From Gordionus sp. m RMFG-2023 (taxonomy: Eukaryota > Nematomorpha > Gordioida > Chordodea > Parachordodidae), in contig NC_088777.1 of NCBI RefSeq assembly GCF_954871325.1, positions 3,846,509 through 3,910,508 of the forward strand: a DNA stretch of 64,000 nucleotides, written 5' to 3'. Below the pieces are notes generated by a model. It did no database searches. It was not told the DNA's origin and saw nothing but the letters and a program-made list of their open reading frames with translations. Made by a program: the position numbers and the translations under genes. Of the stretch, positions 40,401 to 51,623 are shown in pieces. How positions within the stretch are numbered: the first letter of the stretch is position 1; the number at the start of each line of letters is the position of its first letter.

Positions 40401-42257
40401 ATTGACACTTAATAATTTTCGAATGATGGATCTTAAAATTACCTATTGTTTTATTACTATTATTTTTTAATATATCTACTAAATATTTTTTAAGATTCAT
40501 TACTGATATAAAAAATTATAACCTTCTTCATTCGAATAGATATGCCATACAGATATATGTATATTAATAGTGTGTTACAAATGCTTCCCTGTCATTCATA
40601 GGCCCGCCACTGAGAGTCATTTAGACAAAATTAGAAAGTATTTATAAAAAATACCTTTCAAAGTTTTCTATTACAGCCAGATACCACAGCTAGCTTTGTA
40701 CTCTTTTAATAAATGAATTATCACCTTATATTCGTATTAATAACATGAATGTAACAAATATATTATAAAATAAATTAATATGATTTTATATTTTTTGAAT
40801 TGTTTCGATAAAGCTGTGATAGTAGATGAAATAGGTATACTGAACTTAGACAAATTTGAATTAATTTTGATTTTGTGCATAAGATTATGTTCAATTCAAA
40901 ACTTGGAAAAAAAATTGAATTAATCTAAAAACCTATTTTTAGAAATGTTAACAATTCGACAATATTTTTTAGTTAAAATTTTTTAAAAAGATTAAGTTTT
41001 AAAATATTGTTAAAAAAATCGTAGTTTAAGGAGATAGCCTAAATAGACATTAAAAAAAGAGATTCAATATTTTCTAAATCAAGGATTTTATTGATGTTAA
41101 TTAAATCTAGTAAGTACATTTGGCACCCTAATAATATCTATTGGTAATTATATTAAGTTCATATAAATAATTTTCATATTTAGATTTATTTAGAATTTAA
41201 ATAAATTATAGAATCCCTAAGGTTGAATTTATAATAAGCGCGATGCTAAGTCATTTAACAGCTTAGCTAATTTATAAAATTCTATTAATGATTTCTTTAA
41301 TAATAATAAATATCTTTAATTCAAAAATAATCGATAATAAATAAATAAAAATTGATCTAATTATTAAAGAATTTCTTGAGATTTGTTTAATATTGTTATT
41401 ATCTTTATGTAATTCAAAAAAAAATAATATTAATAAAGAGAAAATTAAAAATTTTATAAATTTGATTAGCGAATTAAATTTTTTGGAAACTCTTCATAGT
41501 GATGTAACTCTCATCGCTATTGAGGACAATATCGTAATTAATACTATAAATTTGTACTTTAACTTTCGTTCTCTTAGGAACAACCGAAATATATCGGCAA
41601 CCAGGTTATATACAAAAATCTATGTAATGTAAGATTTTTAATCAATTTAAAAAAAATACTATTAGTCTCCATGTTCGTCTACATTAGAAACCTTAGAAGA
41701 GGTACACAAATTATTTTAAAAAAATATTATATTGGCTTTATTGAACTAATTTAGACTACAAACCATACATACTACAGCATAATGGTATTTCACTTATATA
41801 ATTTCTATATTTCTTGTATAAAGAGAATTTTTTTAGTTATTAGTATATATTCAATTTATTAAATTTTATATAAATTTCCTTAGTCACTGTTTAATTTTGA
41901 CTTTATAGTTATTTTTTCTAAAAAGAAGATTCAATCTTATAAAATTCTAACAATGTTTTGAAAAATTTAATATTTATTAGTAAATTGCTATATGCTCATT
42001 TAAACGGTCTTTATCATTAGCCATAAAACGACATTTATATTTTAATTAGATTTTTAGATATTTAAATTTGTTTTAGGTTGGCTAACTATATATATATTTT
42101 ACAAAATATAATCTTATTAGTTATATTTCGTAAATTAAATTCACAATGCATAACCACATTAAACCAAAACAAAACTTCACACATTATATCTATATATAAT
42201 ATTTTATTTATTAAATTTGATAAAGGAATCAATATGAACATAACCAGAAGATATTAA
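28403..42257 (+). CDS. Secreted microexon protein with two lectin-like repeats (copy C)
   Basis: Coding exons seen: 28403-28460, 28525-28542, 29134-29169, 29217-29240, 29299-29325, 29453-29476, 29527-29559, 29624-29647, 29707-29739, 29787-29807, 30202-30231, 33044-33076, 34214-34270, 34329-34355, 34991-35011, 35702-35728, 36074-36109, 37441-37464, 37523-37549, 37672-37701, 37754-37786, 37855-37878, 37922-37957, 38001-38021, 38951-38980, 39694-39708, 40826-40834 (least certain), 41111-41143, 41578-41604, 41666-41701, 41755-41784 and 42226-42257 (TAA). They read open for about 311 codons. Every exon has the same length and phase as its copy B partner, except 36074-36109 (36 nt instead of 21, still in frame). 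Exon 1 is a signal peptide (MNIFFPFLITLVLAFECIE). Differences from B are often amino-acid-changing (CLDFGS for CLGFGN, DTLIYTTL for GTIIDTTT). Exon 35702-35728 has AT instead of GT at its donor, so it may be skipped, which would not shift the frame. Secretion is inferred; function is unknown. Confidence 0.75.
33579..33602. repeat. TA microsatellite
   Basis: About 12 TA units in an intron of copy C; the copy B intron has a shorter TA run at the same place (about 15440). Confidence 0.85.
34051..34089. repeat. GAAA microsatellite
   Basis: About seven AAAG units followed by a run of A in an intron of copy C; not present in copy B. Confidence 0.85.
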
Positions 42258-43712
42258 AATTAATTCTTATAATCAGTTTTCTATAATTTTTAAAATTTTT
42301 ATTTTAATTAATATATTTTAAGGTTTAATTTGTTAGATATTGTTTTTTTTTATTCAAATTAATTGGGCAAAAAAATTTTATGAACTTTTAGAAAGGTATT
42401 ATTATTATTTCATACCGTTCTTTTGAGATAAAAATAAAATTGATGCAATAAAGTTCATACTTTTATCCTATTTTAAATTGATCAAGCTTAGAATTTGGAT
42501 TTATTTTTATTATGATAATTATTAGTTTTTTATAATAATTGGGTAATTTTGATTGTATTCCTAATAAAGAATTTTGTGTTTTTATTTATAGTTTAATCGG
42601 ATATCTAGGAATGTGTCTATTAAAAAATAATTACAAATTCTCCACCAATTGCTAATTAAAAACAACGTTAAATTTTTATGTGTATTTTTTTTAAACATAT
42701 TTTAAATATGGTGTAGATTATATGAAAACCTAATGTTATTTTATTTCCCTCAAATTCTTCCAAAATTATTATGCTTATTTTTCTTACTACTACTACTTAT
42801 TAAAATTACCTTTAGATGGAAAAATTATTATATCAAAAGTTACTATTGGGGAATATTTAAATTTTTATAAACATTTAGTTATAATTTTTGAGATTTGGAG
42901 TTCGTTCGACAACATCTATCTAAAATCGTCATTATCTACAGTTGAATATTACTAATAACATTACATTTTCTTAATTAATTTTGCTGTATTTATTAGTTTT
43001 AAACTGCGTTTGAGTTTAATCAGGATCAAGCTACCATTTTGTTTACTGTGGAGAATTTTCAAACTTATTTTTTGCTTTTCTATTTAAAGGCTTTCCGCAT
43101 AAATTGGATAATTATAAACATCTTCGAATACAATTTTTTTGTTTGAAATAATTTTAAAATTATACCAGAAGAAAATCTGGCTAAAGTTACATTTTTCAAA
43201 ATGTTAAATTATTGGCCAAAATTCAAAAATTACATTAAAAAACACTAAAATCACACAATATAAAAAATAGCAAGTTTCTGTGTTTTTTCCACTCCCTCCC
43301 CCTAGACTCATTCTTATAAAAAATATAATGAAAATACATTAAAATTTAATAAAAATGGATGCGCGATAAAAAAATTAAAAATAGTTTATTACATGATTAT
43401 TTTAGTATTTTAAAATAAAATCGGGTAACCCTGCAATCAGTTAGTGCGAGTTGGCGGTAAATAAATGTTATATTTCATTTTATACTTCGCCTCGAAATCG
43501 CGTTGACAGTGTTTGGCAGTGCAAGGTTTTTTAGATTAATCGGTCGGTTCAATTTTTTAATCGAAAATCGCGAAGATGTGTTTTTCGATCCGATATAAGA
43601 ACAATCCTAATTCAATTTTTCACTTTCAAAATTAACATTGACAAAATAAATTACGAATTACTTATAAAAAAAATATTTTTTTATGGAAGAAATAAATGGG
43701 GATTTGGAAAAG
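42258..43712. other. Spacer after microexon gene C
   Basis: No gene seen. Similarity to the 3' flank of copy B continues to about 42720. The patch 43430-43620 is distinctly less AT-rich, with CG-containing words (TCGGTCGGTTC, AATCGCGAAGATG), and may be an old mobile-element fragment, but I see no ends. Confidence 0.45.
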
Positions 43713-43720
43713 ATTGGTAT

Positions 43721-44877
43721 CATAGGCGTAGCCAGAGGAGGGTCAAGGGGAAATCCCCCCCCCCCCTACTTTAGAAATCACATTTTGTGAATATTATTTA
43801 AGCTAATAAAAAGTATCCTACTTAGTCCTCCCCCCACTCCCTGACCTCTAAAAATGTATGTATATAATTTAAACAATAATTTGAAAGAAAGAATAAAAAA
43901 GTTGATATTTTTTTTAAAAACTATTCATCATAATTTATACATTTTTGAAAAAAAGCATTTATATATAAAAAAAGTGAACCAAAATTGTTTTTTAAGAAAT
44001 GGAATATAACCCAAAGATAAGTCTTAAGACAAAAGTGAAATATATTATAATATATCCATAAATTACTAAATAATATAATATATCAAATATAATAAGTAAT
44101 TTTAATTTATTAATCTTAATAAAAGTAATACAATTATAAAACTATTGATAAAATTAAATCATAAATTAAATAAAAAAATTAAAGCACAATACAAACAGTG
44201 GAATATTATATGTCGTAGATTTACAGTATATATAATTTTATCAATTATCATATGACAATCAGTAATTTTTACCAATTTAGCGTATTATATATTTTACAGA
44301 AAACTATAAAATATTGATAAGGACATCAGAAAATATCTTTTAAAGACATTGTGGGATGAAAAAGATTAATCTTTAATATCTTTTTTATTTAAAATAAATA
44401 GATGGCATTAAATAATTGAATGCAAATTGTTGCTATGTTTATTATAAAGAGCATTGATTAGTAAAATTTGTTAAAATATTAACTGTAATATATTCTCTAA
44501 CTGTCAAATATGTATGTAAAAGTGAAATTTTACCTAGTATTTTGTAATTAATTCTATATAATAGAGGAATATCAACTATATGTCTACTTACTTTTATAAA
44601 TAAATTTCTTATACTTGTTTGGAATAAATTATTACCATGCTTTTATATTAATGTATATATGTACAAGTAATTTATTATAATTTCATATTTGTATTTTTTT
44701 TATTAAAATTAACCTCCTATATTGTAAAAATATTTTATGACTATATGTAGACTAAGGTAACCCGGCCGAAGGCCATGCAAAAGCGGGCAGAAGGTCCACC
44801 CCAGAGGGGCTCTGGGGGCGAAGTTCCGAGTAATTTTTTAATTCCCTCCTCTTAGGAAAATTCTGGCTACGCCTATG
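43721..44877. mobile_element. Non-autonomous hAT-type element (1157 bp), GC-rich ends
   Basis: Perfect 8-bp target duplication ATTGGTAT (43713-43720 and 44878-44885). Inverted ends read CATAGGCGTAGCCAGA at the left and TCTGGCTACGCCTATG at the right. A run of 12 C follows the left end. A GC-rich subterminal block (CCCGGCCGAAGGCCATGC at 44760) lies near the right end and recurs in the element at 55134. The middle contains no transposase frame. The stretch 44320-44590 is the reverse complement of 55690-55960 in the other element, so the two are relatives with opposite interior orientation. Confidence 0.85.
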
Positions 44878-45098
44878 ATTGGTATACATATCAATTGCAA
44901 CTTTGCTGAGTATCGATTAGTTGTTCTTATAAAGCCCCATTTGGGTTGATTTTCAAAACCGGCCCGATACAAAATAATATTAAGTATGAGTCAAAATTTA
45001 GCAAATTGCCCAAGCCTTACTGCCAGCTAGTGTTGTTAAACGGCTCGTTGTGTGCTGATTTTTAAAAACGCATTATTTCATCATAGAATAGTATTAAG

Positions 45099-47318
45099 TA
45101 TTAAATCGATTATGTTTTATACAATAATGAATTTTATTTGTAATTCTTTTGTATATATAAATTTATATAATTATCCAATTTAATTTCTAATAATATGCAA
45201 TTTGATTAACCTCGATAATATAATATTACATGTGGGAAAGTTATAATAATATAATACACAAATAACATCCTTTTAAAATATATAACATCCTTTTAAAATA
45301 TATAACAATAACGTAACCTTTTGAATAAATACGATATTCAAATATAACATATCTTCTTTCCCACCAAGTTAAGATCATCTACCTATCTTTTTATTTACCC
45401 AAGTTCAAGTTAATCTATTAATCTTTTTGTTGGCTTTCGTTCCCTTGTTGGATAACCCGTTTGCCTTCCTTTTTGACTTGGTTCCATTGTTATTATTAAT
45501 TTGATTTCGTCTGGTTCTTCCCTATTCGTAATTGGTCGTGATGTTTTAATACGGTTTTGTACGATTATTTTTAATACGGTTTTGTACGATTATTTTTTTC
45601 TTCTTCCCTTTTCCAGGATTGTGATGGCGATTCTAGTTTTCGACATCTTTATCTCATTGTTCCCACCATTACTGTTTTATTTTCGCTTGTTATTTTAACA
45701 TCATTTATCTGTATTGGGTTTCGCGATAAAACATCTGCAATTATATTATTAGCGCCATTCTTGTACATTATCATAATCATATGCAGATAATTTATAAGCC
45801 CTACGTAATAATCTTTGGTTTGATGCAACTTGTTTTATATTCTCTATATGTTCAGTTTAATTCATCAAACGTTGGTAGAATTATTCTCCACATAATCGTA
45901 GTTTACCTAAAGTTTTACGTACCACTACCATTGGAGTACTCCAGGTTACTCTTGTTATTGATGGATATATTTTCTTTATTATATTATCTTCTTCCAAACG
46001 TTTCAGTTCATTTTTAATAACGGTAATCGCATTGCAATTGGTTTTGTATTTTCTTCCAATTGTAGTTTTCCTGCGACATTTTTTATTAATCCTAATTTAT
46101 TATCAAACACTGTAAATTCTTTAAATAGTTGGTCAATATTCACGTTACCATTATCATTATATTTATTGTAGATCATGTTAATTTCTTCATATGTTGGTAA
46201 CGATATGTCAAATTCTATAATCCCTGGAAATCCAAATAGCCTGTGTCAAATTCTATAATCCACGGAAATCCAAATAGGCTGTGTCAAATTCTATAATCCA
46301 CGGAGATCTAAATAGGCTGCATCAATCATAGTGCCCTTTATCATTATCATAAATTCTATAATCCACTGAAATCTAAATAGGCTGAATCGTGCCCTATATC
46401 ATTATCATAAATTCTATATTCAATGGAAATCTAAATAGGCTGCATCAATCATTTTGATAGTGCCCTTTATCATTATTATAAATTCTATAATCCATGGAAA
46501 TCTAAATAGACTGCATCGTGCCCTTTTATCAAAAATTCTATAACTTTGTTTAAGTTTAACGGTTGGTCTTCGTCTTTAGTATCTGGGTATCGTAAACATA
46601 GTTCTCTGTCGATTAAAAGATCGCTAATTCTTAGTTCTACATTATCTTCAAATTCGCATCTTCGGGCTAGCTCCTTTATAGCTTTTAAATAACTCAATAC
46701 GGATTCTGTAGGCCCGCGACTTAATCTAATGAATTCAATTCTAGATGCTAGAACGGTTGTTTTATCTTTATAAGTTGTTTTGCAATTTTGTATATATCTG
46801 CCCATATTTTCTTGGGAAGAGTAATTCTTTTTTATATTAGTTAATATTTATTCCTCCATAAACTATAAATAATTTTTCAAAGTGACGTCAATTTGAGGAA
46901 TATTTTTTTTTGTGTCTGTCAATAGAAAATTTTGAGTATATTTTATGTGTCTCGTCAATAGCCCATTTATCTCATTCATCTTTTATCCATAATTTCTAAA
47001 CAAATCTATTATTTTATTTATAAAAAGAAAGAAAAATTTATAATTCTATATAACATTTAACTTGACCGAAGACCGCGCGACTTTTTTACCTCGTCGCCAA
47101 ATATTAAATCGATTATGTTTTAAAAACAATAATGAATTTTATTTGTAATTCTTTTGTATATATACATTTATATTTATCCAATTTAACTTCTAATAATATG
47201 CAATTTGATTAACCTCGATAATATATTACATGTAGTTATAATTATATAATACACAAATAACGTCCTTTTAAAATATATAACGTAACCTTTTGAATAAATA
47301 CGATATTCAAATATAAAA
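45099..47318 (-). mobile_element. Decayed Ty3/Gypsy-type LTR retrotransposon
   Basis: A fossil element about 2.2 kb long inserted in the MITE, oriented on the minus strand. LTRs lie at 45099-45349 and 47102-47318, flanked by the 5-bp duplication TTAAG (45094-45098 and 47319-47323). In element order, a primer-site-like TTTGGCGACGAGG adjoins the 5' LTR (47089-47101) and a purine tract adjoins the 3' LTR (about 45350-45365). Recognisable parts are a Gag-like segment (46485-46805) and the start of a reverse transcriptase (about 45880-46020, with STPMVVV-type residues). It is much shorter than a full element, clearly broken at several places and internally deleted. The LTRs still align well but differ by small indels, suggesting moderate age, younger than its host MITE. 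Confidence 0.8.
46208..46517. repeat. Short tandem repeat array inside the LTR element
   Basis: About seven imperfect units sharing the core AATTCTATAATCCACGGAA, followed by ATCTAAATAGGCTG. Units are 39-75 bp long because a CCCTTTATCATTATCATA segment is present in only some of them. They lie next to the Gag-like segment. Confidence 0.8.
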
Positions 47319-47570
47319 TTAAGTAAGCCTGTTTGTAGAAGGAATAAAGGTTTGGACATCTATTAACGAAATCTCTAGGCTTAGGCATAATTTTTCTGGC
47401 TAAAATATTGAGTTAGCCGTTTTTAAAAATCGGTTCAAAACGAGCCGTTTAATAATATCATTATTTTGGTCATAACCTTAATAGGGGCTGTTTTTAAAAT
47501 TAGACCCCACTCGAGATTTTTAACAATACTAGAATTAATATCGTTTTATTAAAATAATTCGAATAAGAGA

Positions 47571-50043
47571 CAGAGTTGGGCAGGTCCTCCAGAAAAAGAA
47601 TCTAGATACAGATACAGATTCTTTATAAAAAAATGAATCTTAGATACAGATACTTGTATCTTTTTCAAAATATCAAAAAGATACAAGATAAAAGATACTT
47701 GTATCTTTTACTAAATTAGGGTACCTTAAATACAAGATACTTTTAAATTATAAATACCAATTAAATTATAATAGTTTATAAAATACAGTTTTTATTATTT
47801 ATTTATGAAGAACATAGCATACACATATAAGAATGAATATTTGCAATAATTAATAAAATATTTATTAATAAATTAATTATAATAACCAGGGATTTTAATA
47901 TTAATTTTTGCCCATTAATAGCTTAAACAAGGAAGGGAGAGGAGTATATTTAATGGGAGTTAAAAATTTGCAAATAAGAAAAAAAAATTAAATCAAATGA
48001 TTTATTAGAATTTGCAGGTTATTTTCTGTGTTTTTTTAAATATAGCTTATATTCGGAGTATATGGATAAATGGCATCTCTAAAAAAATATACTAGTTTTA
48101 TTTTATTCAATCTTTAATAAGTATTTTTCATTACTTATTTGTGATTTTTATGTATTATTTAAATTAGTTTATTTTCTAATATGACTTATTAATTCTTGCG
48201 TTTGTAATATCATATATATTAATATCATTTAAATCTCTTTTCAAATTTTTTTTATATATTTCTTGCAAAATCATTAATTATATATAAAAAATATCATAAT
48301 AATGTACAACTTTATATTATAATTATTATTAAAAAAATATAAATAAAAATGGATTTCGATTTTATTTATAAAAATAAATGATTTTATATATAATTTTTTA
48401 AAAATTTTATTTTTGTTAAAGAGGCCTATCGGATCAAATTTTATAATATTGGCGGATAACCGATATTTTAAAATGGGTGAAACCGGTCCGATCCGATAAA
48501 AAAATCGGCACATCCCTAATATATTTTATATATAATTATTTTATCAAATTCTTATTAGAGAAAATATTTAAGCTACAATTGATATATAAAAATATTAGAT
48601 AATTTTAGATGGCTTTTAATAAAATAATTATAATAAGGTAGAATTTAACTTTATTAGTTACTTTTATTTATTTATGATATAAGTAAAATTACATTACAGT
48701 ATTTATTTACAAAATTTAATCAATTTAAAATGCATTAAAGAAAATTATTATGTTTAATAATTAATTAATAAATATTCTGCCATATTTTTATTTTTTTGCG
48801 CATTCTGTTTATAAAGGTGTGCGAGATTCTCTTCAGAATCTGTTTATAAAGGTGTGCGAGATTCTCTTCAGAATCTGTTTTTAGTGAAGCTGGTTATATT
48901 GACAGTTATTATCGCCGCAAGTTGACCTCTGATAAATTGGAAATATTGGTATTTCTAAAAAGAAATCTTCGTTATATTAATGTTAAATATTTATTTCAAA
49001 TTTCATAATATAATTGTTTATTACTTATTATGTAATTGATTTTATTATTTATTATATAAAAGTGATTTAATAATAAAAATATTTTATATACCTTTAGAAT
49101 TGCAATTAAAATGAATATAAACTATAACTCATCATATTTAAATGACATAAGTTATGGTATAGTTAAATTATAGATATTATTCTAATAAAGTATATTAAAA
49201 ATTAAAAGCATTGGTACCTTTAGAGAATACAAAATTAGATATGATATCGGATCGGTAATCGGCCGATATAAATTTAATATCGGGAATATCGGATTGGCCT
49301 CCAAAAAGTAGTATCGACACACCCCTAAAAAATATATATCCAAAATGATTTTAATTTGTAATCAACCATCTTCTATAAAAAATTTTAATAACAATTATCT
49401 AAGAGGGACTTAAGTATAGGTATTATTAAGTTGATAATTATAAAATAAATATATAATATACTTTAATATGTTTAAAAAAGTTTGTAAAGGAGTTTGTTGA
49501 ACCTTTATTAACTTTTTTACTTGTGCAATTTTGACATGAATTACTTTATAAAATTTTCCATCTAGAATTTTAAGATTCGGATTTGATTCAGGAAAACCCA
49601 TCTCCATAATTTCATCTTACTATGATTGTTAAACATTTTACACATTAAAAAATATTACATATAAAATATATCCTTCTCTTATTTAGTTTTGATGTTGTTA
49701 TTTTTTATCTATCTATCTTTGTGACCTATTCCATTTTCAACTAATTTTGGTAATCAATATATTTATAATATAGCGGGAAAAAATAAAGAAAATAATACAA
49801 GATTTCACGAAGAAAATAAAGTTACATTGTGTGATATGTAAATGTTTTAAACAAGAGTATTAAAAAGAATCTGTATCTGTATCTTTTTTAAAAAAATGAA
49901 AAAGATACAAGATTCTTTTCAAAATAAAGGATCTTAGATACAGATACTAGTATCTTATTAAAAATGCCAATAAGATACTGAGTACAAGATACAAAAGGAT
50001 CTTGTATCTTAGATACAAGTATTCGCGTAACTGCCCAACTCTG
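47571..50043. mobile_element. hAT-type element (2473 bp) with CAGAGTTGGGCAG ends
   Basis: Perfect 8-bp target duplication ATAAGAGA (47563-47570 and 50044-50051). The terminal inverted repeat is CAGAGTTGGGCAG, followed at both ends by clusters of GATACAGATAC and TTGTATCTT words. No transposase frame is readable. The interior holds two similar hAT-like termini in the same orientation (about 48421-48519, ending CGGCACATCCCTAA; about 49245-49326, ending CGACACACCCCTAA), probably fragments of other elements, and a 35-bp tandem duplication at 48804-48873. Confidence 0.8.
48804..48880. repeat. 35-bp tandem duplication
   Basis: Two identical 35-bp units beginning TCTGTTTATAAAGGTGTGCG, plus the first 7 bases of a third. 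The unit contains the short inverted pair GATTCT/AGAATC. Confidence 0.9.
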
Positions 50044-50108
50044 ATAAGAGACTAGGAATATATTACAAGACTCTTTCTAAATCGCTAAAAAAGAGATAAT
50101 ATTGATAG

Positions 50109-50457
50109 TAGAGATCTGCAAAAGTAGGCCCGGCCCAAACGGGATACGGGCCGGGCCTATTTACTTCTAAAAAATCGGGTTCGGGTCGGGCCTTGGAAAT
50201 TTTTTTTATATATATCTAAATTTATCAATTTTATATTGAATTTTTTATGTAAAATAAAAATATTTGATTTAATTTATATAAACTAGATGTCATATAACAT
50301 ATGTCTTTTATTTTGAGTAATTATAAAAATCAATTTCTATATTTATATTAGTTCAGGCAGGCCGATAAATTTTCTTAAAAAAATTTCGGGTTCCATAAAA
50401 CTTTTTTAAAAAAATTTCGAACTGGGCTTAAAAAATTAGGCCCGATGCAGATCTTTA
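50109..50457. mobile_element. hAT-type MITE (349 bp) with GATCTGCA ends
   Basis: Ends TAGAGATCTGCA (left) and TGCAGATCTTTA (right) are inverted. The flanking 8-mers ATTGATAG (50101-50108) and ATTAATAG (50458-50465) match at seven of eight positions. GC-rich inverted words (GGCCCGGCCC, GGGCCGGGCC; AGGCCCGATGCAG) lie beneath the ends. Non-coding. Confidence 0.75.
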
Positions 50458-50465
50458 ATTAATAG

Positions 50466-51623
50466 ATACTAGAGAGGTAAACACTTGTATTTGAGTCTTT
50501 TATTTTATATCGTTAAAAATAGTGGAAAATATAAAAATTCCCCAAAAGAAATTGCCAATTTATATTATTTTTAGATATTTTAAAAAACACAATATAAATA
50601 CAAAGTGTTTAACTTCCCTAGCATCTATTAATATTTCCGATATTCTTTTAAAATTTTTTAGATATCAGCGATATTTCCAATTTTTTTAGCAAAAAACGCA
50701 AAGGCCATGTCCTAGGTCGGTTAAATAGCGTTATTAAGTATAGGCTAAATAGCTATAGAAAGAATTTTAAAAAACTATTAAAAAAACAAATTAAATACGT
50801 AAAAACAATGCCACCAAGTTCTTAAAACAACTAAAATGGGATGTCCTTGTTCAAATCCTCTCTAGTCTACACTAAAATGAATAAGTATCCAAATTAGACC
50901 AGTCAAGAACCATCCTGGCTTTGAATAAATTTTATAAGCCCTCCAGTACAAATGGTGGAAAATATATTTTACTTTTATATCGTAATTTATTATAGTGAGT
51001 AAGTAAACCAATGAGATATTTAGCTTAAGCTCATAAATTGAAATATATCATAATCATATAATTAAGAGAGTTAATACCAATTAATAAATTCGACTATTTA
51101 ATTTTGAAAATTATTGAGATTTTCATTTGTAAAAGATTGTAATTTTATCATCTAAAAACTTGAATGCTAAGTTAACCCATGTAATAAAAAAAAATTGTGA
51201 AAAAATTCTGAAGCAATAGGTGTTCCCAACCACTGTGGAGTATGGCTGACTTTTTATAAGAAGAAAAAAATCAATAAAGATTGATGAAAAAAATTCATGC
51301 TTTGTAAATTTTGAATTAAACAATATGTACATGTCTATTTATTTGTAAATGATATGAATATTAATAAAATGGTTGTCTTTTAAATATATATAAATATGTC
51401 ATTCTAGTAAATTTTTACGTATTCAAGCACCTATAAATTATTTTAGAGCATAAGAAAACAATTTGGCCAAAAATAAAATTATAAGCATTAAAAAAATAAT
51501 AAAATATAATGTTTAAAAATTTACATTTAATTTTACCACAATCTTTTTAAAAATAATGGTAAATTTATAGGAATTTTTTTTTTAAATTAATAAATATCAT
51601 AATTTTTATATTATATATTATTT
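50466..51623. other. Spacer downstream of the E2F gene
   Basis: Holds the expected 3' flank of the E2F7/8 gene, which runs on the minus strand. No gene recognised. A minus-strand open frame at 51123-51332 has no recognisable motif. Confidence 0.45.

Larger units (their letters stand above)
45028..47460. mobile_element. hAT-type MITE split by an LTR-element insertion
   Basis: The left end TAGTGTTGTTAAACGGCTCG begins at 45028, and the right part at 47330-47460 matches the same roughly 220-bp MITE family found complete at 60294-60516 (TTAGCCGTTTTT, then CGAGCCGTTTAA). Without the LTR element inside it the MITE is about 201 bp. The right terminus has drifted and I find no flanking 8-bp duplication, so this copy is older than the one at 60294. 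Confidence 0.75.

Noticed and set aside
41393-41632. Open frame of 79 codons in copy C, with a segment (SDVTLI, EDNI) also seen in copy B near 24270
   Set aside because: It overlaps two phase-1 exons in another frame, copy B is not open through it, and the borders do not fit phase 1. A shared block, but not supported as an exon.
43741-43770. C-run (12) and the G-run at 1801-1814 as quadruplex or regulatory signals
   Set aside because: Simple homopolymers; the C-run belongs to the hAT end. No further G-tracts nearby to form a quadruplex.
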